Below, piece by piece: positions 7,889 through 17,133 of a DNA stretch of 64,000 bases (position 1 is the stretch's first letter; each line of letters begins with the position of its first letter). The notes below the pieces were generated by a model. That model searched no databases. It saw nothing but the letters and a program-made list of their open reading frames with translations, and was not told where the DNA came from. Source of the stretch: Edaphobacter sp. (GTDB taxonomy: Bacteria; Acidobacteriota; Terriglobia; Terriglobales; Acidobacteriaceae); the NCBI GenBank assembly GCA_025462645.1, contig JAOAPB010000129.1, forward strand, positions 41,263 to 105,262, read 5' to 3'. The position numbers and the translations under genes are program-made.

Positions 7889-9252
7889 TTGGAGATACTC
7901 CCGGAGGTTTCGACGTGAGTCTTATCGAGGATGCCGTAATCCGCACCGTGCGCGCTGAATAATTTCAAAACGATCTGTGTAATGTTCGGTTCAACGGGAA
8001 GAGAATCGTCCAACACCACGCTCTCCTCAGGATGCACCTGTCTTAGTACTCGGCGACTTACTTCCGCGCCGTGATTATTCAGCAACAAGGCCGTAAGGTT
8101 TCCTGCGGTGAAGGGTGAGAAGGTTCCCGCCAGGGTTATCGAATCTGCGTGCCGCGTTGCGCTGAACCTTTGCGTGACGATACCCGCATTCGTCACAGAT
8201 TGAGGGACCTTACTTATTCTTACGGGGTTCCAGGTCGTATCCATTGCATAGGTCTCGTTGGGCTGAAGCTTGACGATGGGACTGTTGATCTCAGCCTCCA
8301 TGTAGTACGGAGTAGACTCGGGAGTTGTCGCACGGATACTGGCGCTGCCCTCGTGATCGAAGCTAACGGATGGGCCATTTTTGTAGAAGATGACGGTCGC
8401 TTTGTCGGGGTAGTTCCCCTCTTGCTGGAAGGTGAATCTTTCGATCATGCCGTACTGGCTTTGCTGATCGACTACGGCAAGCCAGCCAGCCGTGGAGTCG
8501 AGCCAGACTTCATTGTCGAAGTACATCCAATGGAGATGAAAGAGATTGTCCGCGACGGAGAAGGAAGGATCGTCCGCGAGACCGGAGCGTACATGATAGC
8601 CGCCGGGATAGGATGACGCGGGATTGATGGGGGCGTACGCCCATAGTTGGTGATTGTAGTCGGCGGGATTATGCGAGTCGCTGAGATCGTACTGCGAGAC
8701 AGATTGAACAGACCACTCGATAGGATGGGCGGTGGCATTCTTCATGACAGCGTGAAAATTAATCTGTGGAGAGTCTGCTGAGACGCTGATAGTGCGGCTG
8801 TATTGCAGACCTGTGATGGTATCGGGCTGGCCTGTGAGTTCGATGCTGCAACGCTCTCCCTGAGAGAGAACTTTGAAGTCATAGGGCAGATCATCGATTG
8901 CGGTGGATGCAAGAACCCAGTGGTGTTCGTCGGAACTGCCTTCGGGCATAGGCCAGATCTTGTCGCCACCATAGTTAATCCAGCTGCCGCCAGCCTCCTG
9001 TGGGGAGATATATTGGCCGCGGTACTTCGGATTGACGAAGAGATAAGGATGCCCATTGAACTCGACTTGCATGAGTCGGCCCCCGAGCTTAGGGACGAAG
9101 GTGAGCTTGAGCCAGGGGTTTACCACTTGCTGCGCATCCCAACCCTGATACGAAACGGCATGGACGGAGCAGCGAGCCGTAGCAGTCGCCTGGCTCTGAA
9201 GGCTGGTACTACCGAAACTAAGGGTTAACAGCAGTAGTGCCAGATGCTTCAT
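7885..9252 (-). CDS. DUF4380-containing secreted protein
   Basis: The start chosen is the ATG at 9,252 because it opens a signal peptide (MKHLALLLLTLSFGS) and overlaps the TGA of the lactonase gene as ATGA. A longer upstream frame exists but has no export signal. The 455-residue product contains the DUF4380 core (NPWLKLTFVPKLGGRL, GSWINYGGDKIWPMPEG) and a C-terminal beta-rich region. The core resembles aldose-epimerase-like sandwich folds, so binding or modification of a sugar in the periplasm is plausible but unproven. It is co-transcribed with the lactonase and the quinoprotein. Confidence 0.8.
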   Translation of the reverse strand: MKHLALLLLTLSFGSTSLQSQATATARCSVHAVSYQGWDAQQVVNPWLKLTFVPKLGGRLMQVEFNGHPYLFVNPKYRGQYISPQEAGGSWINYGGDKIWPMPEGSSDEHHWVLASTAIDDLPYDFKVLSQGERCSIELTGQPDTITGLQYSRTISVSADSPQINFHAVMKNATAHPIEWSVQSVSQYDLSDSHNPADYNHQLWAYAPINPASSYPGGYHVRSGLADDPSFSVADNLFHLHWMYFDNEVWLDSTAGWLAVVDQQSQYGMIERFTFQQEGNYPDKATVIFYKNGPSVSFDHEGSASIRATTPESTPYYMEAEINSPIVKLQPNETYAMDTTWNPVRISKVPQSVTNAGIVTQRFSATRHADSITLAGTFSPFTAGNLTALLLNNHGAEVSRRVLRQVHPEESVVLDDSLPVEPNITQIVLKLFSAHGADYGILDKTHVETSGSISK

Positions 9253-10247
9253 GGCTTCACGGCCTTCAGGGGATAGGACAGGAAGCCTTGGACCTTGGTC
9301 GGCAGAATATAGACGGAAGAGCCGGCTGTGAGGAAGAGTGTGGAGTAATTCGGTCCTCCCCATGTCAAATTTGCAGGTTGCTCCGGCAGAACAATGGTGC
9401 CGATATGCTTGCCATCCGGGTTCCAGACCCAGATGCCGCGTGGACCTGTGACGTACAGGTTTCCCTGTTTATCGACCTTCATTCCGTCGGGGACACCGGA
9501 AGCGCCTTCTACTTTTTCATCGCCAAAGATGATTCCATCAGACAAGGTGCCGTTAGAGTGGAAGCGATAGCGGCGAATGTTTTTCTGAGCGGAGTCGTCG
9601 ATATAGAGATAGCGTCCGTCAGCCGAGAAGGCGAGGCCGTTTGGTTGTTCAAGATCCTTGGTGAGTAGTGTGACGTTGCCCTTGGCATCGAGACGGTAGA
9701 CGCCTTGAAAGGGGATCTCCTGCTTTTCGCCGCGGACGAGGTCGAGAGTGGGATCGGTAAAGTAGAGCGCGCCATCGGGGCCGTACGTGACGTCGTTGGG
9801 GCTGTTGAGCTTTTGGCCCTCGTAATGGTCTGCGAGGATATCGTAGATCTTTCCGTCGGGGGAAAGACGAATGATGGCTCGCAGTACGCTAGCGCAGTCG
9901 ATGATACGGTGCTGGCTGTCGTAAGTGTTGCCATCGGGATCGCCGAGGGTAATGAGTTGTTCCCGGTGTCCGTCGGGATGGAGGCGGTAGATCGCGTTCT
10001 TCCTTTCGTCACTGACAATGAGAAATCCAGTGGGATCCCAAACCGGACCCTCGGTGAAGCCAAAGTCGGTGCCCATGGTTTCGAGGCGCGCATCACGATC
10101 GATGAGCTTCCAGAACTCAGGAGCAAGAGCCTGAAGTTCGAAGGTAGCTTTGGGTCTAGGTTTGCTTTGCTGTGATATCGAAGATCCAGGATGTAGCAGG
10201 AACAGCAGCGCCACGCCGGCGGTCAAATGACGAAGGCTAATTAACAT
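9249..10247 (-). CDS. SMP-30/gluconolactonase-family secreted hydrolase
   Basis: The protein has 332 residues with a signal peptide (LTAGVALLFLLHPGSS) and a six-bladed propeller. The metal-site residues of the family are visible: the Glu in FTEGPVWD, the Asn in LNSPNDVTYG and the Asp in GVPDGMKVD. Family members hydrolyse sugar lactones or related esters using a divalent cation. In this operon it could open a lactone made by the adjacent quinoprotein-like dehydrogenase; that is inference. It overlaps the cytochrome gene upstream by 11 bases and the DUF4380 gene downstream by ATGA, so translation is probably coupled. Confidence 0.87.
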   Translation of the reverse strand: MLISLRHLTAGVALLFLLHPGSSISQQSKPRPKATFELQALAPEFWKLIDRDARLETMGTDFGFTEGPVWDPTGFLIVSDERKNAIYRLHPDGHREQLITLGDPDGNTYDSQHRIIDCASVLRAIIRLSPDGKIYDILADHYEGQKLNSPNDVTYGPDGALYFTDPTLDLVRGEKQEIPFQGVYRLDAKGNVTLLTKDLEQPNGLAFSADGRYLYIDDSAQKNIRRYRFHSNGTLSDGIIFGDEKVEGASGVPDGMKVDKQGNLYVTGPRGIWVWNPDGKHIGTIVLPEQPANLTWGGPNYSTLFLTAGSSVYILPTKVQGFLSYPLKAVKP

Positions 10248-11043
10248 TAGCCCTCTTTTTGGTGGAGCGGCTGGATGGGTCTGGAGCGGAAGCAGTCGTG
10301 ATAAGAAAGCTGACGAGATCTTCGAGCTCTTTGCTGGAGAGCTTCGACCCGTAGTCTTTGGGCATGATCGAGTGAGTCGTGTGACGCACGTTGGCCAACT
10401 TCGCCTTGGAGTACATGTGGAAGCGGCCGTCTTCGGTTAGCAGAGAGATATTGAAGTTGTCTTCTGTACGCAAAAGACCGGATATGTGCTGGCCGTTTAG
10501 CGTTTGGATCTCGACTACCGTCGATGTAGGCTCCAGATGCTGATCGGGGTCGACGATGGCGCGGCGAATGTCAGCGGCGGAGATGTTATTGCCATAGGCC
10601 GAGAGATCGGTGGCGATGAAGCCGCCCTCTCCATGCATCATGTGGCATCTGGAGCACTCGGCTTTGCCATAAAAGAGGGCGCGGCCAGCCTGGGAGTTGC
10701 CTGTTACCTTTGCGACAGTACCTTTGCCTTGCAAGACACGGAGGTAGGCTACGACATCGCTCACCTTTTGATCGCCCAGATAACCGAAGGGCGGCATGCC
10801 GACACCAGGAAGACCTTTTTTCACAATGGCCTCGAGATCGGCATCCGTAAGTGAGACGACGTTACGAAGAGTCACGATGTTGGGAGCGCGTTCACCTCCG
10901 CGACCGTCGGCGCCATGGCAGGCAGCACAGTTGGAGGAGAAAAGACGCTCACCAGAGGCCGTATCCTTTTGCTGTGCGCAAAGAGATGCGGAGAGAAGGC
11001 TGGTTGCAAGCACAATCAGAGCAGTAGAGAGTAGAACCTTCAT
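10237..11043 (-). CDS. Diheme c-type cytochrome
   Basis: This 268-residue protein has a signal peptide (LLSTALIVLATSLLSASLCA) and two haem attachment motifs, CAACH in the first domain and CSRCH in the second. The first domain resembles cytochrome c class I (GERLFSSNCAACHGADGRGG, with distal Met in VGMPPFGYL). The second carries MPKDYGSKLSSKELEDLVSF, also typical. It most likely takes electrons from the quinoprotein-like dehydrogenase in the same operon and passes them to the respiratory chain in the periplasm. It is the first gene after the TonB receptor, 100 bases downstream, with an intercistronic hairpin between. Confidence 0.9.
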   Translation of the reverse strand: MKVLLSTALIVLATSLLSASLCAQQKDTASGERLFSSNCAACHGADGRGGERAPNIVTLRNVVSLTDADLEAIVKKGLPGVGMPPFGYLGDQKVSDVVAYLRVLQGKGTVAKVTGNSQAGRALFYGKAECSRCHMMHGEGGFIATDLSAYGNNISAADIRRAIVDPDQHLEPTSTVVEIQTLNGQHISGLLRTEDNFNISLLTEDGRFHMYSKAKLANVRHTTHSIMPKDYGSKLSSKELEDLVSFLITTASAPDPSSRSTKKRANVN

Positions 11044-11091
11044 TTACGACAAACCCATTCTGCGTCTCAAAAGAAGTGGCTGAGAATCTAT

Positions 11092-11120
11092 GGAGGGCAT
11101 GCAGGATGCGCATACCCTCC
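11092..11120 (-). promoter_or_regulatory. Intercistronic hairpin between TonB receptor and cytochrome genes
   Basis: GGAGGG (11,092-11,097) pairs with CCCTCC (11,115-11,120), with a further ATGC/GCAT pairing inside. No T run follows in the minus direction. It looks more like an mRNA-processing or differential-expression hairpin than a terminator, allowing unequal levels of the receptor and enzyme messages. Confidence 0.4.
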
Positions 11121-11142
11121 GTGGCTCGAGTTTAGTTAGATC

Positions 11143-14100
11143 TTAGAAGAAAATCTTCAGAGCGATCTGCATAATGCGCGGATCGTTTGCCGCCGTGACG
11201 ATTCCAAAGCTGCTGCTGTTCCAGTTGCCTGACGGATTCTTGAACTGAGCGTGGTTGAAGACATTGAATGCCTCGGCCCTGAACTGCAGGTAGGTTCGCT
11301 CAGTAATCTGAAACTTCCGCAGGAGAGCGAGGTCTGTGTTGTTGATCCCAGGACCATGGAAGAAGCGGCGTCTGGAGTTGCCGAATTGGCCAAGCGGCTC
11401 CTGATCAAACAGGTTTGTATTAAAGTAGGTTCCGCCCGTTCGGGGATTGTGGTTGCCCGAAAGCTTCCCCTTGGTTGGGTCATAGCTCGGTAGGTCAGCG
11501 TTGGTTCCAGTAAGGGAGTTGTCGTCGTTCTCCTGCATGGTAATGGGCAGACCGCTCGCCAAAGTTGTGATACCGGAGACGGCCCACCCCTTGGTAATGT
11601 ATTCGGCCCATCCGCTCTTCCCGATGAACTCATTGAAGGGAAGCTGGACGGTATAACTCACAACAAAGTTATGAGTGACATCGAAGTTCGACAGCCCACG
11701 GCTCAGTCTCGGATTGAAGACATTGGTGTTATCTGCCTGTCCAGAGGAGTTATCGATGGACTTCGCGAAGGTATAGCCCAGGAGAAACTCAGCGTACTTA
11801 CTATTGTGCTGAACGCTTGTCTGGAACGAGTTGTAACCGGAGCTGGCGCTCGTCCTCATATACGGATTGCTGCCAAAGTCGATACCCAGCGTTGTGCGTG
11901 TACCTTCGACTACCTGGCCGTTCGCGCGGGTATAGACATTGCTTTCCAGGCCAGGTCCGCACCGTGTCTCCCCCGGAGCGAGCGCAGCAGCATTACTTAA
12001 CTCCAGGCAGAGTGCAGGGTCTCCAGGATTCGACTCTTCTTGAGTAAGGAGTTTGCGCCCTACGTTACCGACATAGTTCAAGCTGAATACGGTCCTACCG
12101 CCGAACTGTCGTTGCAGTCCGAAATAATAGCTTTGCGTATAGGGAATTGTGCTGTTGACATCGAGGACCAGTGCTCCAGAAATCGGTAGAACGGAAGCCC
12201 AATTGAAAGTAGTATCCGGGTTCGATGGCGACACATTTGTAGGAGGAAAGGTAAAGGGAAAACGCTGCCCTCCATTGTTTCCGGTGGCGCGGTCAATATA
12301 TGGTGTCTCCAATCGGGAAGGCACCGGACTCGAGTAGAAAAGACCATAGGGAACATCGCCGACTTCAACGAAACCAGTGGAATCCTGAATATTAGTGTAG
12401 AAGATCCCATATCCACCCCGAATACTCAGCATGTCGGGACCGCCGGTGAGTTTAGCCAGAAATCCATCAGTCGCCTTCGGTGCAAAGGCAAAGCCGAACC
12501 GAGGAGCGAACTTGTTCCATCGGATGGGAGCCAGCGTCCGGGCTACTCCCGGGTCACCTGGAACCAGGTATCCCTTTGGTGCCCCAGGAAAGACAATAGA
12601 TTGCACACCGGGAATGATTGCTTCCAGCTTGTTTTGCGTGTCATACCAAGGTGTCGTAACTTCATAGCGAATGCCGTAGTTCAGCACCAGGCTAGTCAAG
12701 ACTCTGAAGGTGTCCTGGGCATAGGCTCCAAAATAATGACTACGGGAGTCGAGGATCTGTTTGCTGGCCTGGATGAAGCCGCCCGGCGCGCCTAACAGAA
12801 AGTCGGCGAAGTCGCTGCCTGTCTCTTGTCCACCAAAGCTGAATTGACCGTTCGGTCCATAGTAATTGCGTTCGTTGATCTGGTCGTAGTGGTAGTTCAC
12901 CCCGACGTGCAGAGTGTGCTTGCCGAAGACCTTGGTGTAGCTATCGAGCCATTGGAACGTATTGTTGTACTGTCCAAGAGTATCGGCCGGAGTGCCAAAG
13001 CTGAAGTTGTTGAATCCAACATTCGGAACTCCTTCGAACGCAGGATTGATCGCATCGATCCCCCCCGTGGGTCCCCATGGGGTGACGAAGCCAAGCGAAG
13101 AGAGCTTGACCCCCAAACCACCTTGGGGGATGCCCAACTGGTTTACGACACGCATATACGTAAAGCGGAAGTCGTTTACCCCATTATTGTGAAATATGGT
13201 TGTCAAGCCAAGATTGGTCATCTGGGCCCTGCCCTTGTTCTCGGAATTGAACCCGGGAACGTTAATGCCACCCGCATATGGATCGGTAACCTGGAAGTTA
13301 TCCAGGAAGTAGTAGCCAAAGACGTTTCCGTATCGCGTATTTGCATCTACTCGGATGGCGCCTTTGTAATCAGAGAGCCTCGCGGAGAAAGCCGATGTCT
13401 GATAGGTTGGGTTTCCGTCTTTGTCTGTTGAGTTTGACTGGGGAATGTATTGCATCATGCCTACAGCCGCAGGTGACCATGCCGACTTCGGAATGGTGGC
13501 ATTCGGGAAGACACACTGTGTGTTCGAGGTACATTGACTAAAGTAGTAGGGCTCACCCTCAGTTACCGCATAGCCGAGGCGGTTTGAGAGCGTGTTAGCC
13601 CAACCCGCGCCTTGTACATTCTGAAGCCTGTCCGGATTGCTAATGTCTCCAGATAGCGCTCCGGAAAGATCGCCGGTTCTGTTTGCGGCGGAAGGTACCT
13701 GGAAGTTCTGCGTAGCTCCCTTGATCTGCTTGGTTCCCTGAAAGTCCCCGAAGAAGAAGGCTTTGTCCTTCTTGATGGGGCCGCCAATCACGCCTCCAAA
13801 GATGTTCTGAATGAAGACGCCACGTTGCGGGGCGTAGTAGTTGCGCGCATCAAGAGCGGTATTCCGAAGAAACTCGAAGACGTCACCATGAAATTGGTTA
13901 GTTCCGGACTTAGTGACAACGTTGATCTGGCCTCCACTGAAGTTCCCATATTCCGCGTCGAAGTTGTTCGTGATGATACGAAACTCGGAGATGGAGTCCA
14001 GGTTCGGGATGATGGCTGCGCCGTTGTAAACACCTTCGTTGGCGTCGGCTCCGTTGATCATGTAGGCGTTGGACGCCTCGCGGCCACCGTTGACCGATTG

Positions 14101-14652
14101 ATTGCCTGAGTTCAGATCGCCGGATACAGTTCGGCCTTGTTCGGACGTGCCCTTGTAGGGAGAGACGCCTGGCTGGAGTGCGAGGAGGTCGGTGAAGGCT
14201 CTTCCGTTTAGCGGTACCGAGGTGATCTTTTCGCTCTCGATGACTTGGCCGAGTTGCGTGTTCTGCGTTTCGACCTGCAGGGCATCGGCGCGAACCTCCT
14301 GGGTCTCTGTAACAGTTCCGAGTACCATGTGTATCTCAATGCGCAGCGAGGAGTTTGCGTCTACCTTGATTCCTGTCGCCTGGTAATCCTTGAATCCCAA
14401 TTTGGCAACGCTAACGGTATATCGGCCGATACTGAGCGCAGAGAAGATGTAAAAGCCTTCACTATCAGTTGTGACAGTCTGACTGAGTCCCGTCTCCTCA
14501 TTGAGCGCGATAACATTAACGCCTGGGAGTACTGCATTGCTGGAGTCCAGGACTCTTCCTGAGATAGAACCTGTGATGGCCGCGAAGACTTGGGTAGAAG
14601 TCAGAATTATTGAGATCGCAAAAATTGAAAAAAAGCTTAGGTAGCGACGCAT
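11143..14652 (-). CDS. TonB-dependent receptor, Oar-like
   Basis: This 1,169-residue outer-membrane protein has a signal peptide. A carboxypeptidase-regulatory-like domain follows (GSISGRVLDSSNAVLPGVNV, residues about 27-110). Next come a plug domain (VPLNGRAFTDLLALQPGVSP, NVVTKSGTNQFHGDVFEFLR) and a large beta barrel that ends in the aromatic residue of LKIFF. The length and domain order match the large TonB receptors expanded in Acidobacteria, which import carbohydrates and other polymers. It heads the minus-strand group with cytochrome c, lactonase, DUF4380 and quinoprotein. Its substrate is probably oxidised by those enzymes; the compound is unknown. Confidence 0.92.
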   Translation of the reverse strand: MRRYLSFFSIFAISIILTSTQVFAAITGSISGRVLDSSNAVLPGVNVIALNEETGLSQTVTTDSEGFYIFSALSIGRYTVSVAKLGFKDYQATGIKVDANSSLRIEIHMVLGTVTETQEVRADALQVETQNTQLGQVIESEKITSVPLNGRAFTDLLALQPGVSPYKGTSEQGRTVSGDLNSGNQSVNGGREASNAYMINGADANEGVYNGAAIIPNLDSISEFRIITNNFDAEYGNFSGGQINVVTKSGTNQFHGDVFEFLRNTALDARNYYAPQRGVFIQNIFGGVIGGPIKKDKAFFFGDFQGTKQIKGATQNFQVPSAANRTGDLSGALSGDISNPDRLQNVQGAGWANTLSNRLGYAVTEGEPYYFSQCTSNTQCVFPNATIPKSAWSPAAVGMMQYIPQSNSTDKDGNPTYQTSAFSARLSDYKGAIRVDANTRYGNVFGYYFLDNFQVTDPYAGGINVPGFNSENKGRAQMTNLGLTTIFHNNGVNDFRFTYMRVVNQLGIPQGGLGVKLSSLGFVTPWGPTGGIDAINPAFEGVPNVGFNNFSFGTPADTLGQYNNTFQWLDSYTKVFGKHTLHVGVNYHYDQINERNYYGPNGQFSFGGQETGSDFADFLLGAPGGFIQASKQILDSRSHYFGAYAQDTFRVLTSLVLNYGIRYEVTTPWYDTQNKLEAIIPGVQSIVFPGAPKGYLVPGDPGVARTLAPIRWNKFAPRFGFAFAPKATDGFLAKLTGGPDMLSIRGGYGIFYTNIQDSTGFVEVGDVPYGLFYSSPVPSRLETPYIDRATGNNGGQRFPFTFPPTNVSPSNPDTTFNWASVLPISGALVLDVNSTIPYTQSYYFGLQRQFGGRTVFSLNYVGNVGRKLLTQEESNPGDPALCLELSNAAALAPGETRCGPGLESNVYTRANGQVVEGTRTTLGIDFGSNPYMRTSASSGYNSFQTSVQHNSKYAEFLLGYTFAKSIDNSSGQADNTNVFNPRLSRGLSNFDVTHNFVVSYTVQLPFNEFIGKSGWAEYITKGWAVSGITTLASGLPITMQENDDNSLTGTNADLPSYDPTKGKLSGNHNPRTGGTYFNTNLFDQEPLGQFGNSRRRFFHGPGINNTDLALLRKFQITERTYLQFRAEAFNVFNHAQFKNPSGNWNSSSFGIVTAANDPRIMQIALKIFF

Positions 14653-15100
14653 TCACGTCTCCTTCTATTTTTTTGAGAGATCACATCATCATGGGAACCA
14701 ACTTCAGGTTCCACTTGGCCTTACACATCGAAATGTAAAAACATGCGTACATCAGCAACGACCCCAGGTACAGGGGTACGGTAACAACACTCCAAAATCG
14801 AGACACACCGGGAGCTGTCGGTAGAGGTTCTCAGAAAATTGAATAATGCTTATATGTTTTGGGTAATTTTGGTTACGAACAATGTGATGCAAACTGAGGA
14901 GAAGAGTCAATCAAATCAGTGTTTCGTGAGTGGGACAATCTCAATACAGTTCCATGAATTGGTCATGGGCCAATTGTCCTAGAGGATTTGGAAACACTTT
15001 CGCTGGTGAGACAGTTTGGAATGGATCACGAGCACACACGAATACGCCTTAAGCTGTCGGGCACAGCAGCTTGTTCCTAAAACAAAAGGGGAGCAAAGGC
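14653..15100. other. Intergenic region upstream of the TonB receptor
   Basis: No credible protein or RNA gene is seen in these 448 bases. Two interleaved perfect palindromes occur at 14,952-14,975: CCATGA/TCATGG (five-base gap) and AATTGG/CCAATT (seven-base gap). They are a candidate operator for the receptor operon, although they lie about 300 bases upstream of its start codon. The rest is A+T-richer than the flanking genes. Confidence 0.35.
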
Positions 15101-15574
15101 CTAGGCAAGCCACCGTGAAACGACTACCTCATCGGTCGGCACCCGTGCAGGACTTGGAGCCAAAAACCTCTCCTCCCGCGTGCGAAGCTCTCGCGGCAAC
15201 ACCCTGCCGGCCTCAGGATCACGAGCGACAATAATCCATGCATCGCGGACATTGCGGATACAGGCAATCACCTCTTGAAACTGCTCCACCGACTCGAAGT
15301 GAGAGGCATCAAGCGCCATCGTGAACATGGTTGCATAGAAGTCACCGAGTGAATCCGCTACGCTACCGCCCAGGTCCGGACGTAGCCGTGCCTGCAGGTA
15401 CATCACAATATCGACGACCTTCTTCACCGCAATGCGCCGTCCGCGAACGTCACCCTCTTCGACACACTGCATGGCGCGATAGAGAAAACGAATCGCACCG
15501 TCGTAAAGCGCAATCACGAGTTCAACGCCTGTAGCTCCCACCAGAGCCTGCTGCTGATAGTTCGAGTCACTCAT
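15101..15574 (-). CDS. fliS: Flagellar export chaperone FliS
   Basis: The protein has 157 residues. The N-terminal YQQQALVGATGVELVIALYDGAIRFL is the FliS pattern, in which an alpha-helical bundle clamps the C-terminus of unpolymerised flagellin in the cytoplasm before export. The C-terminal 35 residues, rich in Arg and Pro, go beyond the usual 125-135 residue core. It is the last gene of the fliC-fliD-fliS series on the minus strand, 5 bases after fliD, which is the usual order. Confidence 0.85.
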   Translation of the reverse strand: MSDSNYQQQALVGATGVELVIALYDGAIRFLYRAMQCVEEGDVRGRRIAVKKVVDIVMYLQARLRPDLGGSVADSLGDFYATMFTMALDASHFESVEQFQEVIACIRNVRDAWIIVARDPEAGRVLPRELRTREERFLAPSPARVPTDEVVVSRWLA

Positions 15575-15579
15575 CCGAT

Positions 15580-16977
15580 TTACCCTTGTGCTGCGTTGTA
15601 GCCGGTCACGGCGCTGTACATCTGGTTGATCTGGTTGACCTGATCTGGAATCGACTGCAGAATCTGGTTGGCAGTATTCAGCTCGGTAGTGAGCCGCACC
15701 TTATCGTCTGCGATTCGGGCATCCTGATCGCTGATGCTCTTGGTCAGCGCCGCCTCCTGCGCCGTATTCTGCTGCGTGACCAGGAAGATGACCCCCCTGG
15801 TCGAAGTGCTGCTGAGGCTGTTCAAGGTCGTGGTCAAGTTCTGCCCGAAGCTGCCGGAGTTTTGCAGAAAGCCTGTGATGTCGGCGTAGTGTGCGTTCAG
15901 GGCGTTGTCGAGGTCGCTCGCGTTCAAGGTGAGCTTCCCATCCCGGCCCATGGAGAGTCCGAGCTGGGTGATGCTGTTGATGCTGCCGCTCGCGCCGCCG
16001 CCGAGCATGGCCAACGACAACTGACTCTGGATCGTAGCCAGTGTCGGATCGCCATAGAGCGGGTTTGGGTTGCCGCTGGAGTCTTTCCCCTCCTGCGCTG
16101 TGATGTCGGAGATGACTGCGTTGTAAGCCGTGACAAACTGATTGATTGCGGTCTCCACGGCGCCGTTGTCATTGGTGATCTGCACCTGGACCTGAGAACC
16201 TGGCACCGTAGAACCTGATCCAGAAGAAGTGGGAGAGGTGGACAGCAGTTGAAAGGTAACTCCCGGAATCGCCCCGGTCACGGTGTTCGAGGCGCTCGTC
16301 ATATCGATCCCATCGACGTTCAAGGTTGCATCGACTCCCGGCTGTCCTACCTGAAACGACAGCGAAGTTCCCGTGGTCGTATCCTGCAGCGTCGAACTCA
16401 GCGAGATCTGCCCCGCCGCGCCGTTAGTACTGCTTACGATCGAGAGCCTGGACCCGGAGCTGTCTTTGACGACGCTTGCCACTACCCCCATCGACGCGGA
16501 GTTGATCGCCCCGGCCAGTCCTGCCAGCGTATTGTGAGTATCGTCAGTCGAGACGCTCGTGGTCGACGACCCGATCGTGATCTGAAGCGTGCCGTTCAGG
16601 ATATCGGCTGGATTTGAGATCCGATTCGAATACTCGGAGGAGGTCTGGGCCAACCCGCTGACGACGATCGTATGGCTGCCGGCGACAGCGGAAGAGCTCG
16701 CAGAGGTAAGCGTCAGAATATTTGTATTGGAGCTCGATCCCTGTTTTGACGCCATCACGGCGGTGAAGTCCGTCAGCGATTGCAGTGACGTAGCGAGTGT
16801 CGACAGATCCTTACCCAGGCCGCTGAACGCAGTGTCCTGGGCCTTGAGGTTGGTCAGCTGCGTCTTCCAGGGTGCCTCGATAGCCTGCTCAATGGCGAGG
16901 ATCGACGTCACCGTCGCGGCCACATCAAAACCTGTTCCGCTGTTGACTGCGCCAAAGTTGATTCCAACTGTTCCCAT
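15580..16977 (-). CDS. fliD: Flagellar filament cap protein FliD
   Basis: The protein has 465 residues. The N-terminal domain (FDVAATVTSILAIEQAIEAP, then TAFSGLGKDLSTLATSLQSL) and C-terminal domain (FVTAYNAVISDI, LTTTLNSLSSTSTRGVIF) are the two parts of hook-associated protein 2. Coiled-coil-forming heptads occur near both ends. It caps the filament and promotes flagellin folding outside the cell. The gene lies between fliC and fliS in the same direction. Its central part is Ser/Thr-rich and low in complexity, as usual for exposed cap domains. Confidence 0.9.
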   Translation of the reverse strand: MGTVGINFGAVNSGTGFDVAATVTSILAIEQAIEAPWKTQLTNLKAQDTAFSGLGKDLSTLATSLQSLTDFTAVMASKQGSSSNTNILTLTSASSSAVAGSHTIVVSGLAQTSSEYSNRISNPADILNGTLQITIGSSTTSVSTDDTHNTLAGLAGAINSASMGVVASVVKDSSGSRLSIVSSTNGAAGQISLSSTLQDTTTGTSLSFQVGQPGVDATLNVDGIDMTSASNTVTGAIPGVTFQLLSTSPTSSGSGSTVPGSQVQVQITNDNGAVETAINQFVTAYNAVISDITAQEGKDSSGNPNPLYGDPTLATIQSQLSLAMLGGGASGSINSITQLGLSMGRDGKLTLNASDLDNALNAHYADITGFLQNSGSFGQNLTTTLNSLSSTSTRGVIFLVTQQNTAQEAALTKSISDQDARIADDKVRLTTELNTANQILQSIPDQVNQINQMYSAVTGYNAAQG

Positions 16978-17081
16978 AAGTTCCTTCCGAGCCAGCTCTT
17001 CATTGTAGGGAGAGCAACTGTTTCGCCAAAGAAACCAGCATCAGATTAGAGCTCCCTCACCTTCGACCGCTAACAACAGGA

Positions 17082-17118
17082 GCGCGGCGGCTGGCCCTCT
17101 TGCCATCCGCCGCCGCGC
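17082..17118 (-). terminator. Strong GC hairpin after fliC
   Basis: GCGCGGCGG (17,082-17,090) pairs perfectly with CCGCCGCGC (17,110-17,118), starting 16 bases beyond the fliC stop. There is no long T run, so it may act as a partial terminator or protect the abundant flagellin message, with some read-through to fliD. Confidence 0.5.
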
Positions 17119-17133
17119 GATCCCGTCTCGTCT

